64,000 nucleotides of DNA, from contig CM038913.1 in NCBI GenBank assembly GCA_021904315.1, forward strand, positions 2,107,958-2,171,957, written 5' to 3'. Shown piece after piece: positions 10,807-23,000 of this stretch. The stretch's first letter is position 1. Every line of letters starts with the position of its first letter. The position numbers were made by a program, and so were the translations under genes. Below the pieces are notes generated by a model. The model was not told the origin of the DNA. It saw only the letters and a list, made by a program, of their open reading frames with translations, and ran no database searches. Source of the DNA: Sphagnum magellanicum. Lineage: Eukaryota; Streptophyta; Sphagnopsida; Sphagnales; Sphagnaceae.

Positions 10807-11235
10807 CTAATATGTACCTTCATTGAAGTTAAGTGCAATCAAATCCAAGCTCTCCCCAAATACCTCCTCTACATTCCCACTAACGGTGCGAATTTGCCAC
10901 ATAGATTTTTGTAGTTTGGAGTCAAACATGCCCATCTTCTTGGCAAATTGAACTCCAAGAATCATTGGTTGGGCACCTATATCAAGAAGTACCACTCTGG
11001 GTGTATGTCCTCCCACCTAGATTGTTGACTCAGTAATCTCGACAATGGCAACTCCGATGGCGATGGAAGTTCTCTCGCTAGGCACCACTTTTGAAAATGA
11101 GTGAGAGTCTTTGTGAAGAAAATGGTTATCCACAACACCTTTGCTGAGTAATAAATTCACAAATGAGGTGTTCTTAACTCCCTTTTGATATGTGAATGTA
11201 GAATCAAAGGTAGGAGACCCCACTGGTTTAGCCAT
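10807..11235 (-). pseudogene. Gypsy aspartic protease, degenerate
   Basis: The block VVLLDIGAQPMILGVQFAKK is the retropepsin active-site region, where family members have D-S/T-G-A; here Ser/Thr is Ile, so the site is damaged. A hydrophobic-glycine pattern follows (SLDLIALNF). A stop separates the upstream half (11,235-11,017) from the active-site half. In copy 2 (63,286-62,726) the two halves form one open frame of 186 residues. Confidence 0.82.
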
Positions 11236-11939
11236 GCTAGAACTAGTGACTAGATTACAAACACCATCTCCAACACGTGAACCAATCGAGTGTCTCTCTA
11301 AGGTGTTGGACGAGACCCTTGTAGCATATGGATCAAGGATTGGTAGAGGACCTGATGTAGTGTTCAGGGTATCCTTTAGTACTGCAATTACGTCCTTAGT
11401 GTTTTAGCTTCAAATCTTGAAAACTAAACAATGGTGTACTCACAAGCTTTTGTGCCACTTCATGCATTTGAAGTTGGCACTCCATAAGCTAATCAGTGGA
11501 AAATTGTGTGTTTTCCTGATGTACATGTATTCTTAGGACACGAGAATTTGATGCCCTAGTAGTTTGTGGTGTAGTAGTCTCCTCGCCCCTCGCCAACAAG
11601 GTGCGTTCTTCTTCCATGTTGAAAGGACGAAAAGATTGTGGCATGACTACTCGAGCTCCTCTAGCCCTAGTAATAGGACTTGAAGCAGATGTGAGTCCAT
11701 CAATCTGAATTACCTACCTAGTGGTAGAAACTCTGGGTGTCACACTAGCTTCTTGTGCCGCGAAGTAGGAAGGGCAAAAAGAAATGATAAATTCTGGTGT
11801 GAAACTAGAATTATGTGCACTTGAAAAACATACTCCCCAACCATGGCATCATGTGAGAGGCCATAAAATAACCTAGGAGGTCCTTCCCGTGATGCTGAAC
11901 CCTATATAGCTTGGGCATGACTAGTTGGTTAAGAAGACT

Positions 11940-13486
11940 TACTTTTTAGATTAGCAAGTTGGGCCTTCAATGATTCAAGTTCATTTTTTAGAATTTGAAC
12001 TTGAGCGACATGGGTTTGAAGCACCTCCCTCTTGTCAGCATTGTGCTTCTTCTTCTTAGCATTCTTACTGGAATTACCCTTGGTGAGGAAAGCTTGAGTG
12101 GAAGGCTGAGGTGCCTTGGCTTTTGGTTAAGGGGCAATGAAGGATGCTGGCAAATTTTGCTGTGGTAATCAGAGTTGCTTCCATTCCAAGAACTTGGCAA
12201 AACAAACAGCTTCATAATGTCCTTCTTTCCCACAATAATCACAAAAGAGATCCTTGAAAAAAATGTTACACTCATTAGCTTTGTGGGCAGGATTGCCACA
12301 ATAGTTGCAAGAAGGTAGGATGGGTACAACCGAGTGCACCACTTTAGCCCTTGAAGAAGAATGTGATGATCTGGTTGGCGCAGCTGGTGGAAGCTAAGGC
12401 TTTGAACATGATGGAAGCCTCATAGTACTGGCCTCATAGTGTGCATGAGCCAATTCCAGCTTTTCAGAAATGTTGTACACATCCAGCAAAGTGTGTGAGT
12501 CTCCAAATTCTACAAAAACCCGTTGCAAAACCTACGCATGGAATGTTGGAGTACCTTCCAACGAATGAAGATACCGATGGGTAACTTCCAGGTCTGTGAT
12601 GTTCCAAATATCCTTTTTAAGTTTGAGAAGCTTCTTGTAAAGCATCTTGAGGGTTTCATCTTTCTATGAAAAGAAGGTGGCGAGTTGCAGAATTTTTTTA
12701 GAACTTTTAACCATAAATTCCAACTCAAGGACTCAAAAAAATTCCCCCATTGGATCAGCAAAAGTTGGTGCATCAATGGTGAGAGGAATGTTTGCGATAA
12801 CAATAATGAGTTGTTGAGGAAAAAGGTTTACTGAAGTAGGTATTGGATCTAGATTATTGGGCATAGTCCCATGGATGTGCAATGGTAGCTTGTAGTGTAA
12901 CTTGAAAGGCAGTGGCGATGGCTGTGGCATAAGTTGGATTGGGGATTTGGGTGACACCCAAAATCCTCAGAAAATGTTGCTCGTAGACATCCAATGCCTC
13001 ATAGTGCACATAACGAGCCATTTGTTTGAATGCGAACGCCTCAATGTAATTAACGCCATACTTGAACTCCAATTCACAAACCATAGTTAAGAAAATTGCT
13101 TTGAACACCTTAAAAGAAATGGTACCTGGCCTTCCACTAAACTTCTCAATTCTCCCAAAGGAATTATTGACCTCCATGGTGTATATGGGTGTAGAGGTAA
13201 CGACTTACAATGGAATATATGGTGATGGTGTGAAAACTGGTGTAGCAACATGCGTACCCCACTAATTAACCCCTCCAAATGGACTCTGATGTACCATTGA
13301 TGTAATGTAACTTGAACTTGAATTCTTGGTAGGAGTTGTACTAGATGACGATGGTGTTATAGACACTTGATGGTATTGTCGTGAAGATCGTGAGCTCAAA
13401 GAAATCGGCTCAAATGATTGTGTGTTATTTAGTAGTTGATACCTTGGCTTTGGTTGAGCGATAGTGCTCCTATCATCTAAGGACAT
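11940..13486 (-). pseudogene. Gypsy gag with two CCHC zinc knuckles, degenerate
   Basis: The frame plausibly starts at an ATG at 13,486 (MSLDDRSTIAQPKPRYQL), rich in Ser/Thr/Pro. A gag capsid-like segment follows (13,177-12,854, EAFAFKQMARYVHYEALDVY region). Two classic knuckles C-x2-C-x4-H-x4-C lie at about 12,310-12,210 (CNYCGNPAHKANEC and CDYCGKEGHYEAVC). After them comes a basic stretch and a coiled-coil-like tail (QILKNELESLKAQLANLK). Several frameshifts split it. Copy 2 is cut by the window end within this region. Confidence 0.82.
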
Positions 13487-13519
13487 GGTGTTGTCCCGTG
13501 CCCCAAACTTTTGTAACAA

Positions 13520-14640
13520 TACAGAGCACTAGTTACAAATTTCTAACACAACCTATGTAATTAAATGTAATCGTAATGAAAATTGAAATGTGAAATGCTT
13601 AAAAAAACGTACCCTAAGTAGCTTTCAATTTCTATAATCACTAGTGCTAAATGACGAAGTAGAGGAAGAAATAATTGTATATTTATGTATTAATGACATT
13701 ACATAAGTGTATGTATTAATACAAAAATAATGTACATACATGTATTAATATGAAATACATAGATATATGTATTGATACGAGAGTATGTAGATGTACGTAT
13801 TAATTTTTAAAAAAACCTATATACGATCTTGAAAAATACATACATACAGTTTGAAGAATATGGTATAAAATACGTATATATGCAATACAGACGATTTGAA
13901 GAATACGACACGTCGACGGGGATGAACAACGATGGATGGACATCAGTGGATGGACGTCAGTGGACGGACATCTATGGATGGACATCAATGGTTGGAAGGC
14001 AATGACAACAGGACGGACGACAAATGACAATGTGACAACCATGACATTGCATAGCGACCCGCATCCGTGAGCTTTACGGTGATAGCGAATGACCATGACG
14101 CTGGAAAGTGACATGCGCCCACAAGCTTTACAGTGATGGCGGATGGCAACGCGATGACCATGGTGCTGCAAAGCGTTTGTGAGCTTTGCAGTAATGGCGA
14201 ACGACGACGCGACAACCACGGCATTGCAAAGCATCTGTGAGTTTTGCAATGATGGCAGACGGTGATGCGACGGCCACAGTGCTGTGAGGCGACAAAGTCT
14301 ACACTTAGGCAAGAGGGCAACATCGAGAGCTTGGTAGAAATTGACAGCCTTCACGTTCCAATCCAAAGTGCACCATTCCACTCACCTAGCTCTGAACCTA
14401 ACGACTTGCTTTGTGACGGTCTTGAGCAAAATCATGCCAAGGCCTCGTCCCCACAATGCGCCTCTCGTTAACTGTGGATTGAAAACAAGAATCAATGTCA
14501 TGATTTTCCTTCAAAGGTCTTGTGAGATTCAATTTCTCACCACTTACCGATTTTGCACAACATTTGAAGCGGAGTTGTGTTCGGTTCTGAAGCTCTAGAT
14601 TGGTTGATAATGTCCGCCGCTATTAGAGACGTCTGCTGCA
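13520..14640. repeat. Repeat-rich stretch with two minisatellites
   Basis: 13,600-13,900 is AT-rich with many ATGTATTAATA/TACATAC-type repeats. 13,915-13,995 is a short-period tandem of GGATGGACATCAGT-like units. 14,060-14,290 holds four diverged units around GTGAGCTTTGCAGTGATGGC starting near 14,071, 14,124, 14,182 and 14,241 (period 53-59). Long open frames across it (for example 14,381-13,800 minus) are by-products of the repeats. If the gypsy 5' LTR survives it would be here or just beyond, but I could not delimit it. Confidence 0.6.
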
Positions 14641-14661
14641 TCAGTGCGGCATAGCTGTTTG

Positions 14662-14967
14662 ATGCCTTACAAAAGGAAGTCTTTTTCTTCTGACTCTAAT
14701 ATGGCGACAACGACGATGGACAATAGCAGTAATGGCAAAGCTATAGTGATTCTACAATTCACCATCGATAAGGACATGTTCGCCATTAATATTTTCGTTC
14801 ATGAACTTGCAAACTACAAGAAATTTGCACACATATGCGAGGTAATATATGCAAAAGTACAAAATCGAATATCTGGAAGCAAAATTATTGGAGTCGAATC
14901 TCTGGAAGCAGCCAGTGTTCCAAGGACCTACGGTTTTGATGCTCAAGGTGGCAGCCCCACAAAGTGA
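14662..14967 (+). CDS. Small hypothetical reading frame
   Basis: An ATG at 14,662 opens about 101 codons; a second ATG at 14,701 starts MATTTMDNSSNGKAIV. The protein has a mixed, non-repetitive composition (FAINIFVHELANYKKFAHIC in the middle). No domain is recognised, and no splice or promoter evidence stands out. It could be a chance open frame at the edge of the retroelement. Confidence 0.15.
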   Translation: MPYKRKSFSSDSNMATTTMDNSSNGKAIVILQFTIDKDMFAINIFVHELANYKKFAHICEVIYAKVQNRISGSKIIGVESLEAASVPRTYGFDAQGGSPTK

Positions 14968-16940
14968 AGACAAAAAAAACAACAACAGCGAGACTAGCAG
15001 GGAGTAGTAGTGCAAAGGGGGGGGGGGAGACTAGGATAAATTTGTTGTTTTCAACATTAAGCGACAGAAAATAGTTTTTTTATAATTAAATTGAAAAGAA
15101 GGAAAGAAAACGTAATGTATGTAAATTGTGGTTATGTAATAGCCGCTGTGAGCATCTAGAAATCCAATCTAACTATGGAAGAAACTCTCCCTAATAAAAG
15201 AATTCTAGAAAAGTTGACAAGAGAAGGGAAGAGCCTGGCCTTTTATATAGTTGTCGACAAAGCTGAAACCCTAAACAAGCCATAACCTTAAAACACCTAA
15301 TAGCGTACAATAACCTAAGAATGTGCATTGACCCTAAAGGCATGATTGGCATGCTTGTAACCGGTCGTCATGTATATGAGGCCATGCATATTGGCATGAC
15401 ATGGGAAGGTTAGGATATAAGGAGTCTCAAGGTAGGGTATTAGGTCATATGTTACTTATGTTTAGGTTAGGCAATTGTTTAGGGTTTAAGTTACATGAAG
15501 TAATTATAGTTAAAGGTGTCATTCTTTTCATGTGGGCCCTGGGGAACAAGAGATAAAAAGTTTAGTAGTTTTTTGTTTCATGTTTTTATTTTTCCTTTGC
15601 TCCATTTTGTGATTAATGATTAGCTTCTCGGTAGTTGTTTTTTTTCATTCTTGCTAGAGAACCTTGCTTTTATTTTTTTGGTTTATTCATTGTTGCATGT
15701 GTTGTAGGCATTATTCATGTGTGTTATAGGTTGTGTTCAAGCATTTTTAACATTGTTATGTGTGTTACAAATGCTACTTGGGCATTATGGATGTTTTGTG
15801 AGGTGAGCTACAAGTGTTAGTGTTATTCAAGTGCCACTAAAAATTATTTCTTCTTAGCTAAATTTATATATATATGTTAAACTTCTATTTATTGGCAGAA
15901 TATATATATCTTATTGGTTTAACTTCTATCTAATTCATATTCTAAAAATTAATTAAAAGAGTAAATACATTTTTCAATAATGCCACTTTAATTATTAACA
16001 AACATTTACTTATTGGCAAAACCTACCTACCCACATGTCATCATACCTACCTATGCACTTGCAAATTGTGGACTTCGATTGTATAAATTATAATGTAAAA
16101 TGTGAATATATGGGAATTTTTTTGGTCGTGGTCGTCTACCTCCTCTTTGGACCATTTAATGCAAGATGTACTTAATTTAATTAAAGAATAGGCTTGATAA
16201 ATTTAGAGTTAAAAAGACATCAAACATTTATGAATATCTGCACAATTTTTAATATTAATCAAAATCAATCTTAAGTTGGATTTTGGGGGAAATTTTGGCC
16301 AAATCTTCACATACAAATACTTGCAACAAGACTCATTTTATTTCTTGTGAAGATGAATGAAAAAGGTCTCAAGTTGAACTCTCAAGTTGAAATGACCACA
16401 TCAAAGGTAAGAGAACAAACTCTTATTTCGTTGATTTAATTTTTTCATTTCATTGTGTTTCAATTTTAATTGATCACTCACTCCTAGAAGATTATTTTGT
16501 ATGCCATTTGTATATGTTTATATAGTTATTAATTTTTATGACATTTACCATTAAAATTAGTTAGGTTTATATAAGTATTTTGGGGTAATTCATTTTAAAC
16601 TCTAAGGTTAATACTTCCATTCATTATAATTTTTAGTTGATTAAGTTTAAAATTCAAAACATAGTTGTTATTAAAAAAAAATATGTTCCATTTATAATTG
16701 TTTGTATAATCATTAGGTTGAAAACATTTACCATTAGGATTATTTAAGGTTTTAAGTTTAAAGTTTAATGAAATGTGTGTTGATTTATTTAGGTTGTTTT
16801 TTCAAATCAAGATTCAATTCCTTTGAATGTGACATCATCCTTTAACATCAATGGTATGATTTTTTTTTAAATCATTTTTTAAAAAAACAAATTGTTTGTT
16901 GCTAATTTAAGGAAATCAATCTCCTTGGATGGTTTTAATA
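14968..16940. other. AT-rich intergenic sequence, nothing recognised
   Basis: A G run lies at 15,018-15,027 and T-rich tracts at 15,570-15,690. Reading frames are short and interrupted. I see no gene, repeat array or transposon terminus. Confidence 0.5.
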
Positions 16941-16959
16941 TGGTCATCAAATTCCATAA

Positions 16960-17500
16960 AAAGTGTTCAATGTTTGATACATGGATTTAGCGTTTTGGCC
17001 TCCCATAGATAGTGTGGATTTAAGGTCATGATGCCAATATTGCATTTTGCCACTCACATACAATGTGTATTTTAAAATTGTCATGTAAGTGTTACATTTC
17101 CCTCTCTCATATATAGTGTGGATTAAGGTCATAATGTGGGTATTGCATTTTGCCCCCACATATAGTGTGCATCCTTAAATTGTCGTGCATGTATTGCATT
17201 TCCCTTTCCCATATATAGTGTGAATTAAGGTCATAATGTGGGCATTGCATTTTGCCCCCACATATAGTGTGCATCCTTAAATTGTCCTGCATGTATTGCA
17301 TTTCCCTCTCTCATATATAATGTGGATTAGGGTCGTAATGTGGGTATTGCATTTTGCCCCCACATACATTGTGCATCTTTTAAATTGTCATGCAAGTATT
17401 GCATTTCCCTCTTCCATAAATAGTGTAGTTTATTGACTATCATGTGGGTATTACATTTAGATTATCCATAGATAATATGGATTTAAAATAGACTTGCGAA
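16960..17500. repeat. 102-bp tandem repeat array (about five units)
   Basis: Successive units start with GGTCATAATGTGGG or variants at 17,024, 17,127, 17,229, 17,331 and about 17,434, a 102-103 bp period. Each unit contains two half-units, TGTGGGTATTGCATTTTGCC and CATGTATTGCATTTCCC, so the ancestral unit may be about 51 bp. The same GGTATTGCA core recurs in the 20.7-22.8 kb region on the other side of the transposase. Confidence 0.9.
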
Positions 17501-17739
17501 TATTGTAATTTAAAATTTATAATTATGGCCATAAACCATATCATATGTTTTCCATTTTTACATTTAGGGTATTATGTGTATGATTATATAATATTTAGAT
17601 GAGGGATACAAATCAAATACTTAAAACATGTGCATTTGCATTAATATTGAATATGGCAATTAACATGTAATTCAACATATTACAAGTATAAAGTTTTGGA
17701 CATTAACATTAATTTATTGTCTTTTCTTCTACAATTAGC

Positions 17740-20243
17740 TCAAGGCATAGTTTCAAACATGGGTCATGCTTCAAAATCTTAATCTATTGATATCCAAAAT
17801 CCAAGGAAATCACCTTTTAACAACATGGATTTGGTGTGCAAAAAAAAAAGTTTGACATGGACGGGGACATATAATCGAAGTTGAATGTGCATACATCCCA
17901 TATGCATTAGTTTTAGAATTTCTAGATGGTGATCAAAATCATGAAGGCTCCTCGATGGAGTGGAACATTTATAAACAGGTACCACCACAAAAAAATGTAA
18001 AAATGCTAAGAATCCAAAACCACCTTGGCCATATTTGGTATGATGTTATATTGTTCATTTTTGTTATATGGAACTTGTTTTTTTAATTTCATATTGTACT
18101 AAACCTTAGGTCTTAAATTCATTGCACATTTTGTAGGTATGCATGTGCGTATGAACTAGAAAATAATCGTGGAAACCCAAACCACCATCGATCCATTAAA
18201 CAGGGTTATTTAACTCAATTTTCGATTAAGCGATTATATACACAACTTGAGGTGGTGGAGATAATTTTCTACCATTGACCACATACATGGGCCAATGGTG
18301 ACCTTGTGCATGGCAAACATGACCTTAATTCCATTACGTGACCATCTCTTTTTATCACACAAATGTTACAAGCCTTCAAGGACCACATTTGGACTCAATT
18401 GGGTTTAGGTTACACCTTCAAACAAATATATGACAAGCATAAGGCAATATGGTGGGCTATAATCAATGCAAAAGAAGCAATGACAAAGGATGAATTCATA
18501 AAGCAACAAAACATTATTTACTTGGATCATAAACACAAAAGAAGGAATTTGCATTTACACAAAAATGCGGCCATTTCACACATGGGCATTTTATCATCCA
18601 TATGATGTGTTTTATTTTCAAGATGCATGAGGATAATGGGATTCATGTCCAATTCAAAATAGAGATATAAAACCCATCTCATTTTCAAGCCATGGTTTCA
18701 TTAGGTGATAATGGGGCAATTTCAATGGATGTCACCTTCAACACCAATGATGTGAAATTTCATTTGTTCACATTGATGGTGTTTGATGTACATCGTAATG
18801 AAGTGCCAGTTGCATGGATCATTACAAGCCACCAAACATGCAATGATTTGGTGGAACGACTAACTCCTTTGAAAACAAAGCTTCTAAGGAATAACCATAA
18901 ATGGAAACCTTCATGTTTCATCATTGATGATGTTCCACAAGAGTTATGAGCATTGCGGTGAGTTTTATTTTCATTTTACCTTTTTTTGAGCTTTTATGTA
19001 CATGCAACCATTTAAAAATTTCATCCCACATTCTCCATTGTAAATGATGTTATTGGTTAAAATTGATATTTTATGCATGGTTAGGATTTGTGGGGTGAGG
19101 ATCAAGTGCCCATTTACCTTTGTGCATGGCACGTTTTAAAGGCTTGGCGTTTACATTTGATGGAAAAAATAAAAAACAATGGGGTGTGACCTGCAATATT
19201 GGACGACCTTCACATCATCATGTACATGCTTATTGAACTAAGTGAAAACATTGAAACCTTTGTGACTCATGGGAAAAACAAGATCATTGAAAGCTTCACC
19301 CAACATTTGCCTAAGGATTCATGGACTTGATATTTTTGGACCTATTATTTCCAAGTTGGTATGTGAATTAACTTTCAATCCATTATTATTGTTCCACCAT
19401 GTTGTGCATATCTCGAAATATTCACTCCTTGAATTAAGGTAGAAACACAATGATGGACTTGGCAATCCCATGTGGGTATTGTGTATCTTGTTGTAGATTT
19501 GTGGATGGTGGGGCTTCGACAAGTGTCACATTCAAACCAGGACACATAAACATCAATTGAGTCTTACCATGGGGCATTGAAAACATTGGTTCTTTTTGGA
19601 AACGAAAGGGCTTCAAGGTCGGCATATTGATTGGTTAGTGTGGAGATTCATAACAACGGTTACAAAACACTACATGCACATAGTTGAAATAAAGAAACGT
19701 GAGTTCATAAAAAATAAGGTTGTGGAACACATCATGAAAACGAATGTTGAGAAGGCCACATTGATACTTCACACCCATGTCACCCATGGGACAGATGATT
19801 CGAATGAAATTGGCCATGCATGGATGGTACAAAACCAACAACATCCGAATATGACAAACAAGGTCACATTTCTTTTCACTAAATATGTTTGTTGCACATG
19901 TGAATGGGCATTGTGTGGAAACTTGTGTAAACATCAAGTTATCGTTTTTCTTACATGTACTGATTTCATTAAAAAATATATCATTCAATGTTGTGGGACA
20001 TAGTATGGATCTAATTGTGGAGGTTTTGTCGTTATGTTTGTAGAACCTACCTATTTGCACATTTATAATAATGAATCTCATGATGAAGAGGCAGATGAAA
20101 ATCACTCTGAAAAACCATGGGTTGTTGATATGTGCGGGCTTATGACACCAGATGATGCCTCCCCTATGCGGAAAAAAAGAAGGATCATAACCAACCTTCG
20201 AGTTATCCACCCCCACGAAGAAAACCCTTACTTCAATGAGTGA
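17740..20243 (+). pseudogene. Mutator-like (MULE) transposase with SWIM zinc finger, broken
   Basis: Fragments in order on the plus strand: N-terminal part at 17,880-17,975 (EVECAYIPYALVLEFLDGDQ, WNIYKQ) and 18,137-18,605 (HHRSIKQGYLTQFSIKRLYT, then WTQLGLGYTFKQIYDKHKA); core at 18,692-18,949 with the first catalytic Asp in SMDVTFNT and the second in FIIDDVPQE; an intron at about 18,958-19,084 (GTGAGT to GGTTAG); a segment with IYLCAWHVLKAWRLHLME; the third acidic block SIESYHGALKT near 19,562; and the SWIM finger CTCEWALCGNLCKH near 19,890-19,935. The tail ends HPHEENPYFNE stop at 20,243. MULE transposases cut and paste DNA using a DDE triad. All three acidic residues are visible, but several stops and frameshifts disable this copy. 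No terminal inverted repeats were identified. Confidence 0.88.
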
Positions 20244-22870
20244 CATAATGCAAGAAATCATCAATGAAATCAAAGAAAGTGGGGTTCAATTCATAAACTA
20301 CACCACATCATTGTTGCATGTTATTACAATAGATGTACAAGGTATTCGCTTTTCCAAAGCGAATGAAGTCATGCATCTTGACATGGTATTTCATTGTGTC
20401 AATGATGGACTTGGCAATTCAATGCACCGGATGAAGGATTGAAATGAGACAATGTTAAAACATGGAAATATCCGTAAAAAGAAAGTTCATGAATAGAAAA
20501 AAAAAACACAAAATTGTTTATACTTATCCCCCATTTTAATTTTCCATTATAAAAATGTGCATGATATTACAATTGTGTCAAAGAATATATTATTTACATG
20601 TTAATGCATTGATTTTGTATCATTGAACATATAGGGTTTGAAAGTTAAAGTTACATTGTTAAGGCTATATAACACATATTTTTTAAAATTCCCAAACAAG
20701 AATATGTCATTCAAATGTCAAATAAAGGTTGATATTGCATACTTGCATCATGTACAACTGATCTACCAACCTATATAGTGTGCGTATTGCAGGTCAATTG
20801 TACAATAATCACCAAGTCAATATGTGGGTCATGCTTACCCATCTTACTTTTTATGGCATTTAATTAGTCTTACATGTAGGTATTGCAAGGTTTAAGGTAC
20901 ATCATAGTCAATGCTTAATGGGCAATGATACAAGTATTGCATATAATTTCATATCTTTCATGGGTATTAATTATATATTAGTATGTTAGATGAAAGTATT
21001 ACAAATTCCCTGCTCCTTCCAGTGGGGGATTTGACCACTTAATGCGGCTATTGTCCTATCTTTTCTCCTCAGAATGATGATTTGCTTTAATGATTTTTTT
21101 AATGTATAAATATCATTTGGATATTTCTTATTGCATTCGGTCCATTAAATGTAGGTATTGCATTTGGTGGACAAGATACCCCTAAGTAACCTTAGATGAT
21201 GAAGGACTAAATTTTTGTAATACTTGCATAATAAATATTTATTAACTAAAAGGGGGCTTTTGGGGAAGGTACACAATATAAATTTATGTAGGTATCGTGA
21301 TAAGCTTATTATGGTAGATTGGTAGTATTACATTATAGTAACAAAGGAAAAATTGCCTTAATGATCACCTTAACATTGATTACAAATGATGTAGGTATTG
21401 CAAATTAAAGTTTGGAAAAATTGGGACATGCCCACATTCAATGCTTACACCTAAAGATGAAGGTATTGATAATTGGTTTAATTTTTTAAAAATATGTATA
21501 TTTTGGATAATTCCTATTGTTTTTGATACGCTAGATGCAAGTATTGCATTTGGTAGACAAAATGTATTTACATAACCTTAGATGATGAAGGATTTTTTGC
21601 ATTATTAAATCAAGGGGGGTTACATAACATAAATTTACCTAGGTATTGCAATTTGGGGTTGGGGCATGCATTTGGGATTTGACATAGGGTAATAAGATAT
21701 GACATTGCAAATTGAAAACTTTAACCTTCATTGAAAACTAAATAGTTTCATACAAAAAAAAACTTTAAACCTAATATTAGTAATTTTTTTTGCATAAACC
21801 ATAAATTATGTAAACATTACAACTTAATGGATGGATAGGTTTCAATTTGAAAAATTAAGCAAACCTATACAATGAATCCTAAAATGTTGAGCTAAAACCT
21901 TTATATGCAACAAAAAATCCCTAATTGACCTTAAATTAAATAAACAAAAAAAGAATTGGTTGCATAACTTTAATGGTAGAATTTAACAATTTTTTTAGAA
22001 CTAAGTGTTAAACCTAATTTTGGAATTATTTTTGCATAACCTTAAATTGTGTATAGACTATCAACATTGGATACATAATTGTAATAAAACTATGAAATAA
22101 TTTTATATAAGTACCAATAAAACTTGTGTTTTAGATTTAATTTGGGGGGGGGACCCCAACTAGTGGGAAGGTTTTTTATCATTCATACCTTTGCCATCAA
22201 ATCAACTTCATTTTCCTTTCCTTTAATGAAAAAAAAAGAAAAATAGGAACCTCTTTAGATATATGTGTGTATGTGAATACATAAATTCACTTAAAAAATA
22301 TTCCATGAAAATAATATAAATGCTAGGAAAAAGGTTACCTTAAAACAATTAATGACAAAAAGGTGGGCTTAATTTCCCTAAACCCTAAAACCAATGCCCC
22401 TCCCCCCCCCCCCAATTTATTTGAAACATATATTGGGCAAAAGTTTAGATTAGAGTAATGTAACATGAACATGAGTTGGTTGATATGTGGGTATTGCAAT
22501 TTGAAACATTTTATGGAGAACTTAACCAAAAACAAGAGAAGATCAAAAGTTTGCAATACTTGCATAGATAAACCAGTTTATGCACTAAGGGGTCCTTTTA
22601 TGAAAGTGGGTAATGTAATTATATAAAAATATTAAATTAATTTTTTTCCTTAAGGTTATTGTGTGGGCATTTCATGATAAGGATAATGAAGGTATTACTT
22701 AAATGTTTTAACATGGCCACAAAATGTGCTAACTGTATCAAATGAGGGTATTGTTCATTTGGATTATAGCTATAATAATCCATTTGTGGTGGATGGGGGT
22801 ATTGTGTGCAACATGGCATAAGATGATCTCAAAATTAAAACAAGTGGATTGATACAAAAATGTTCAAATA
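20244..22870 (+). repeat. Region with recurrent GTAGGTATTGCA-type motif
   Basis: No coding frame is credible. A core GGTATTGCA or AGTATTGCA followed by ATTTGG/AATTTGG recurs on the plus strand near 20,783, 20,877, 20,930, 21,155, 21,392, 21,538, 21,641 and 22,489, with weaker versions near 21,287, 21,462, 22,748 and 22,798. The spacing is irregular. The same core fills the 102-bp array at 17 kb. It may be a subterminal transposase-binding repeat, but this is inference. Confidence 0.55.
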
Positions 22871-23000
22871 ACCACACTACAAAAAAAATGGTGACAAGAA
22901 TATATCATGTTAAGTTAATTAATCTATAATGGCTTGATACAAAAATTGTGCATACATGCATTAAAGCTATATCTATGATTAATCCTCTTCTAAGGACGAA

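Larger units (their letters stand above)
814..12083. repeat. Large duplicated unit, copy 1 (CCT gene fragment + gypsy element)
   Basis: From CAAGGTTTACACCAATAGC at about 814 the sequence matches 50,349 onward base for base apart from scattered substitutions and small indels, down to the last base of the window (64,000 pairs with about 12,083). The offset is about 49,537 at the left end, 49,586 near integrase and 51,920 after a replaced block. The unit holds exon-like blocks, a CCT-domain pseudogene with introns retained, and a gypsy element on the same (minus) strand. Because introns are kept, this is a DNA-level duplication or movement of unspliced sequence. The true right end of the unit lies outside the window. 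Confidence 0.93.
6090..13520 (-). mobile_element. Degenerate Ty3/gypsy element with methyltransferase and PHD modules, copy 1
   Basis: Order along the minus strand: gag with two CCHC knuckles, aspartic protease, cytosine-5 DNA methyltransferase domain, reverse transcriptase, RNase H, integrase (zinc-binding domain then core), a post-integrase domain with NCAPCH, and a PHD finger. RT before integrase is the Ty3/gypsy order. Every domain carries stops, frameshifts or lost catalytic residues, so this copy is dead. LTRs are not recognisable on either side: the 3' end abuts a CCT-gene fragment, and the gag side passes into repeat-rich sequence after about 13,520. The closest relative in view is the second copy at 55.7-64 kb. 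Confidence 0.9.

Noticed and set aside
13800..14381. 193-codon open frame on the minus strand
   Set aside because: Its length comes from tandem minisatellite units (SIHRCPSTDV-like repeats); there is no domain.
13520..15300. 5' LTR and primer-binding site of the gypsy element
   Set aside because: No TG...CA direct-repeat partner and no tRNA-complementary sequence could be recognised.
19635..20273. 212-codon open frame on the minus strand
   Set aside because: Exactly antisense to the conserved SWIM and C-terminal part of the MULE transposase; a shadow frame.
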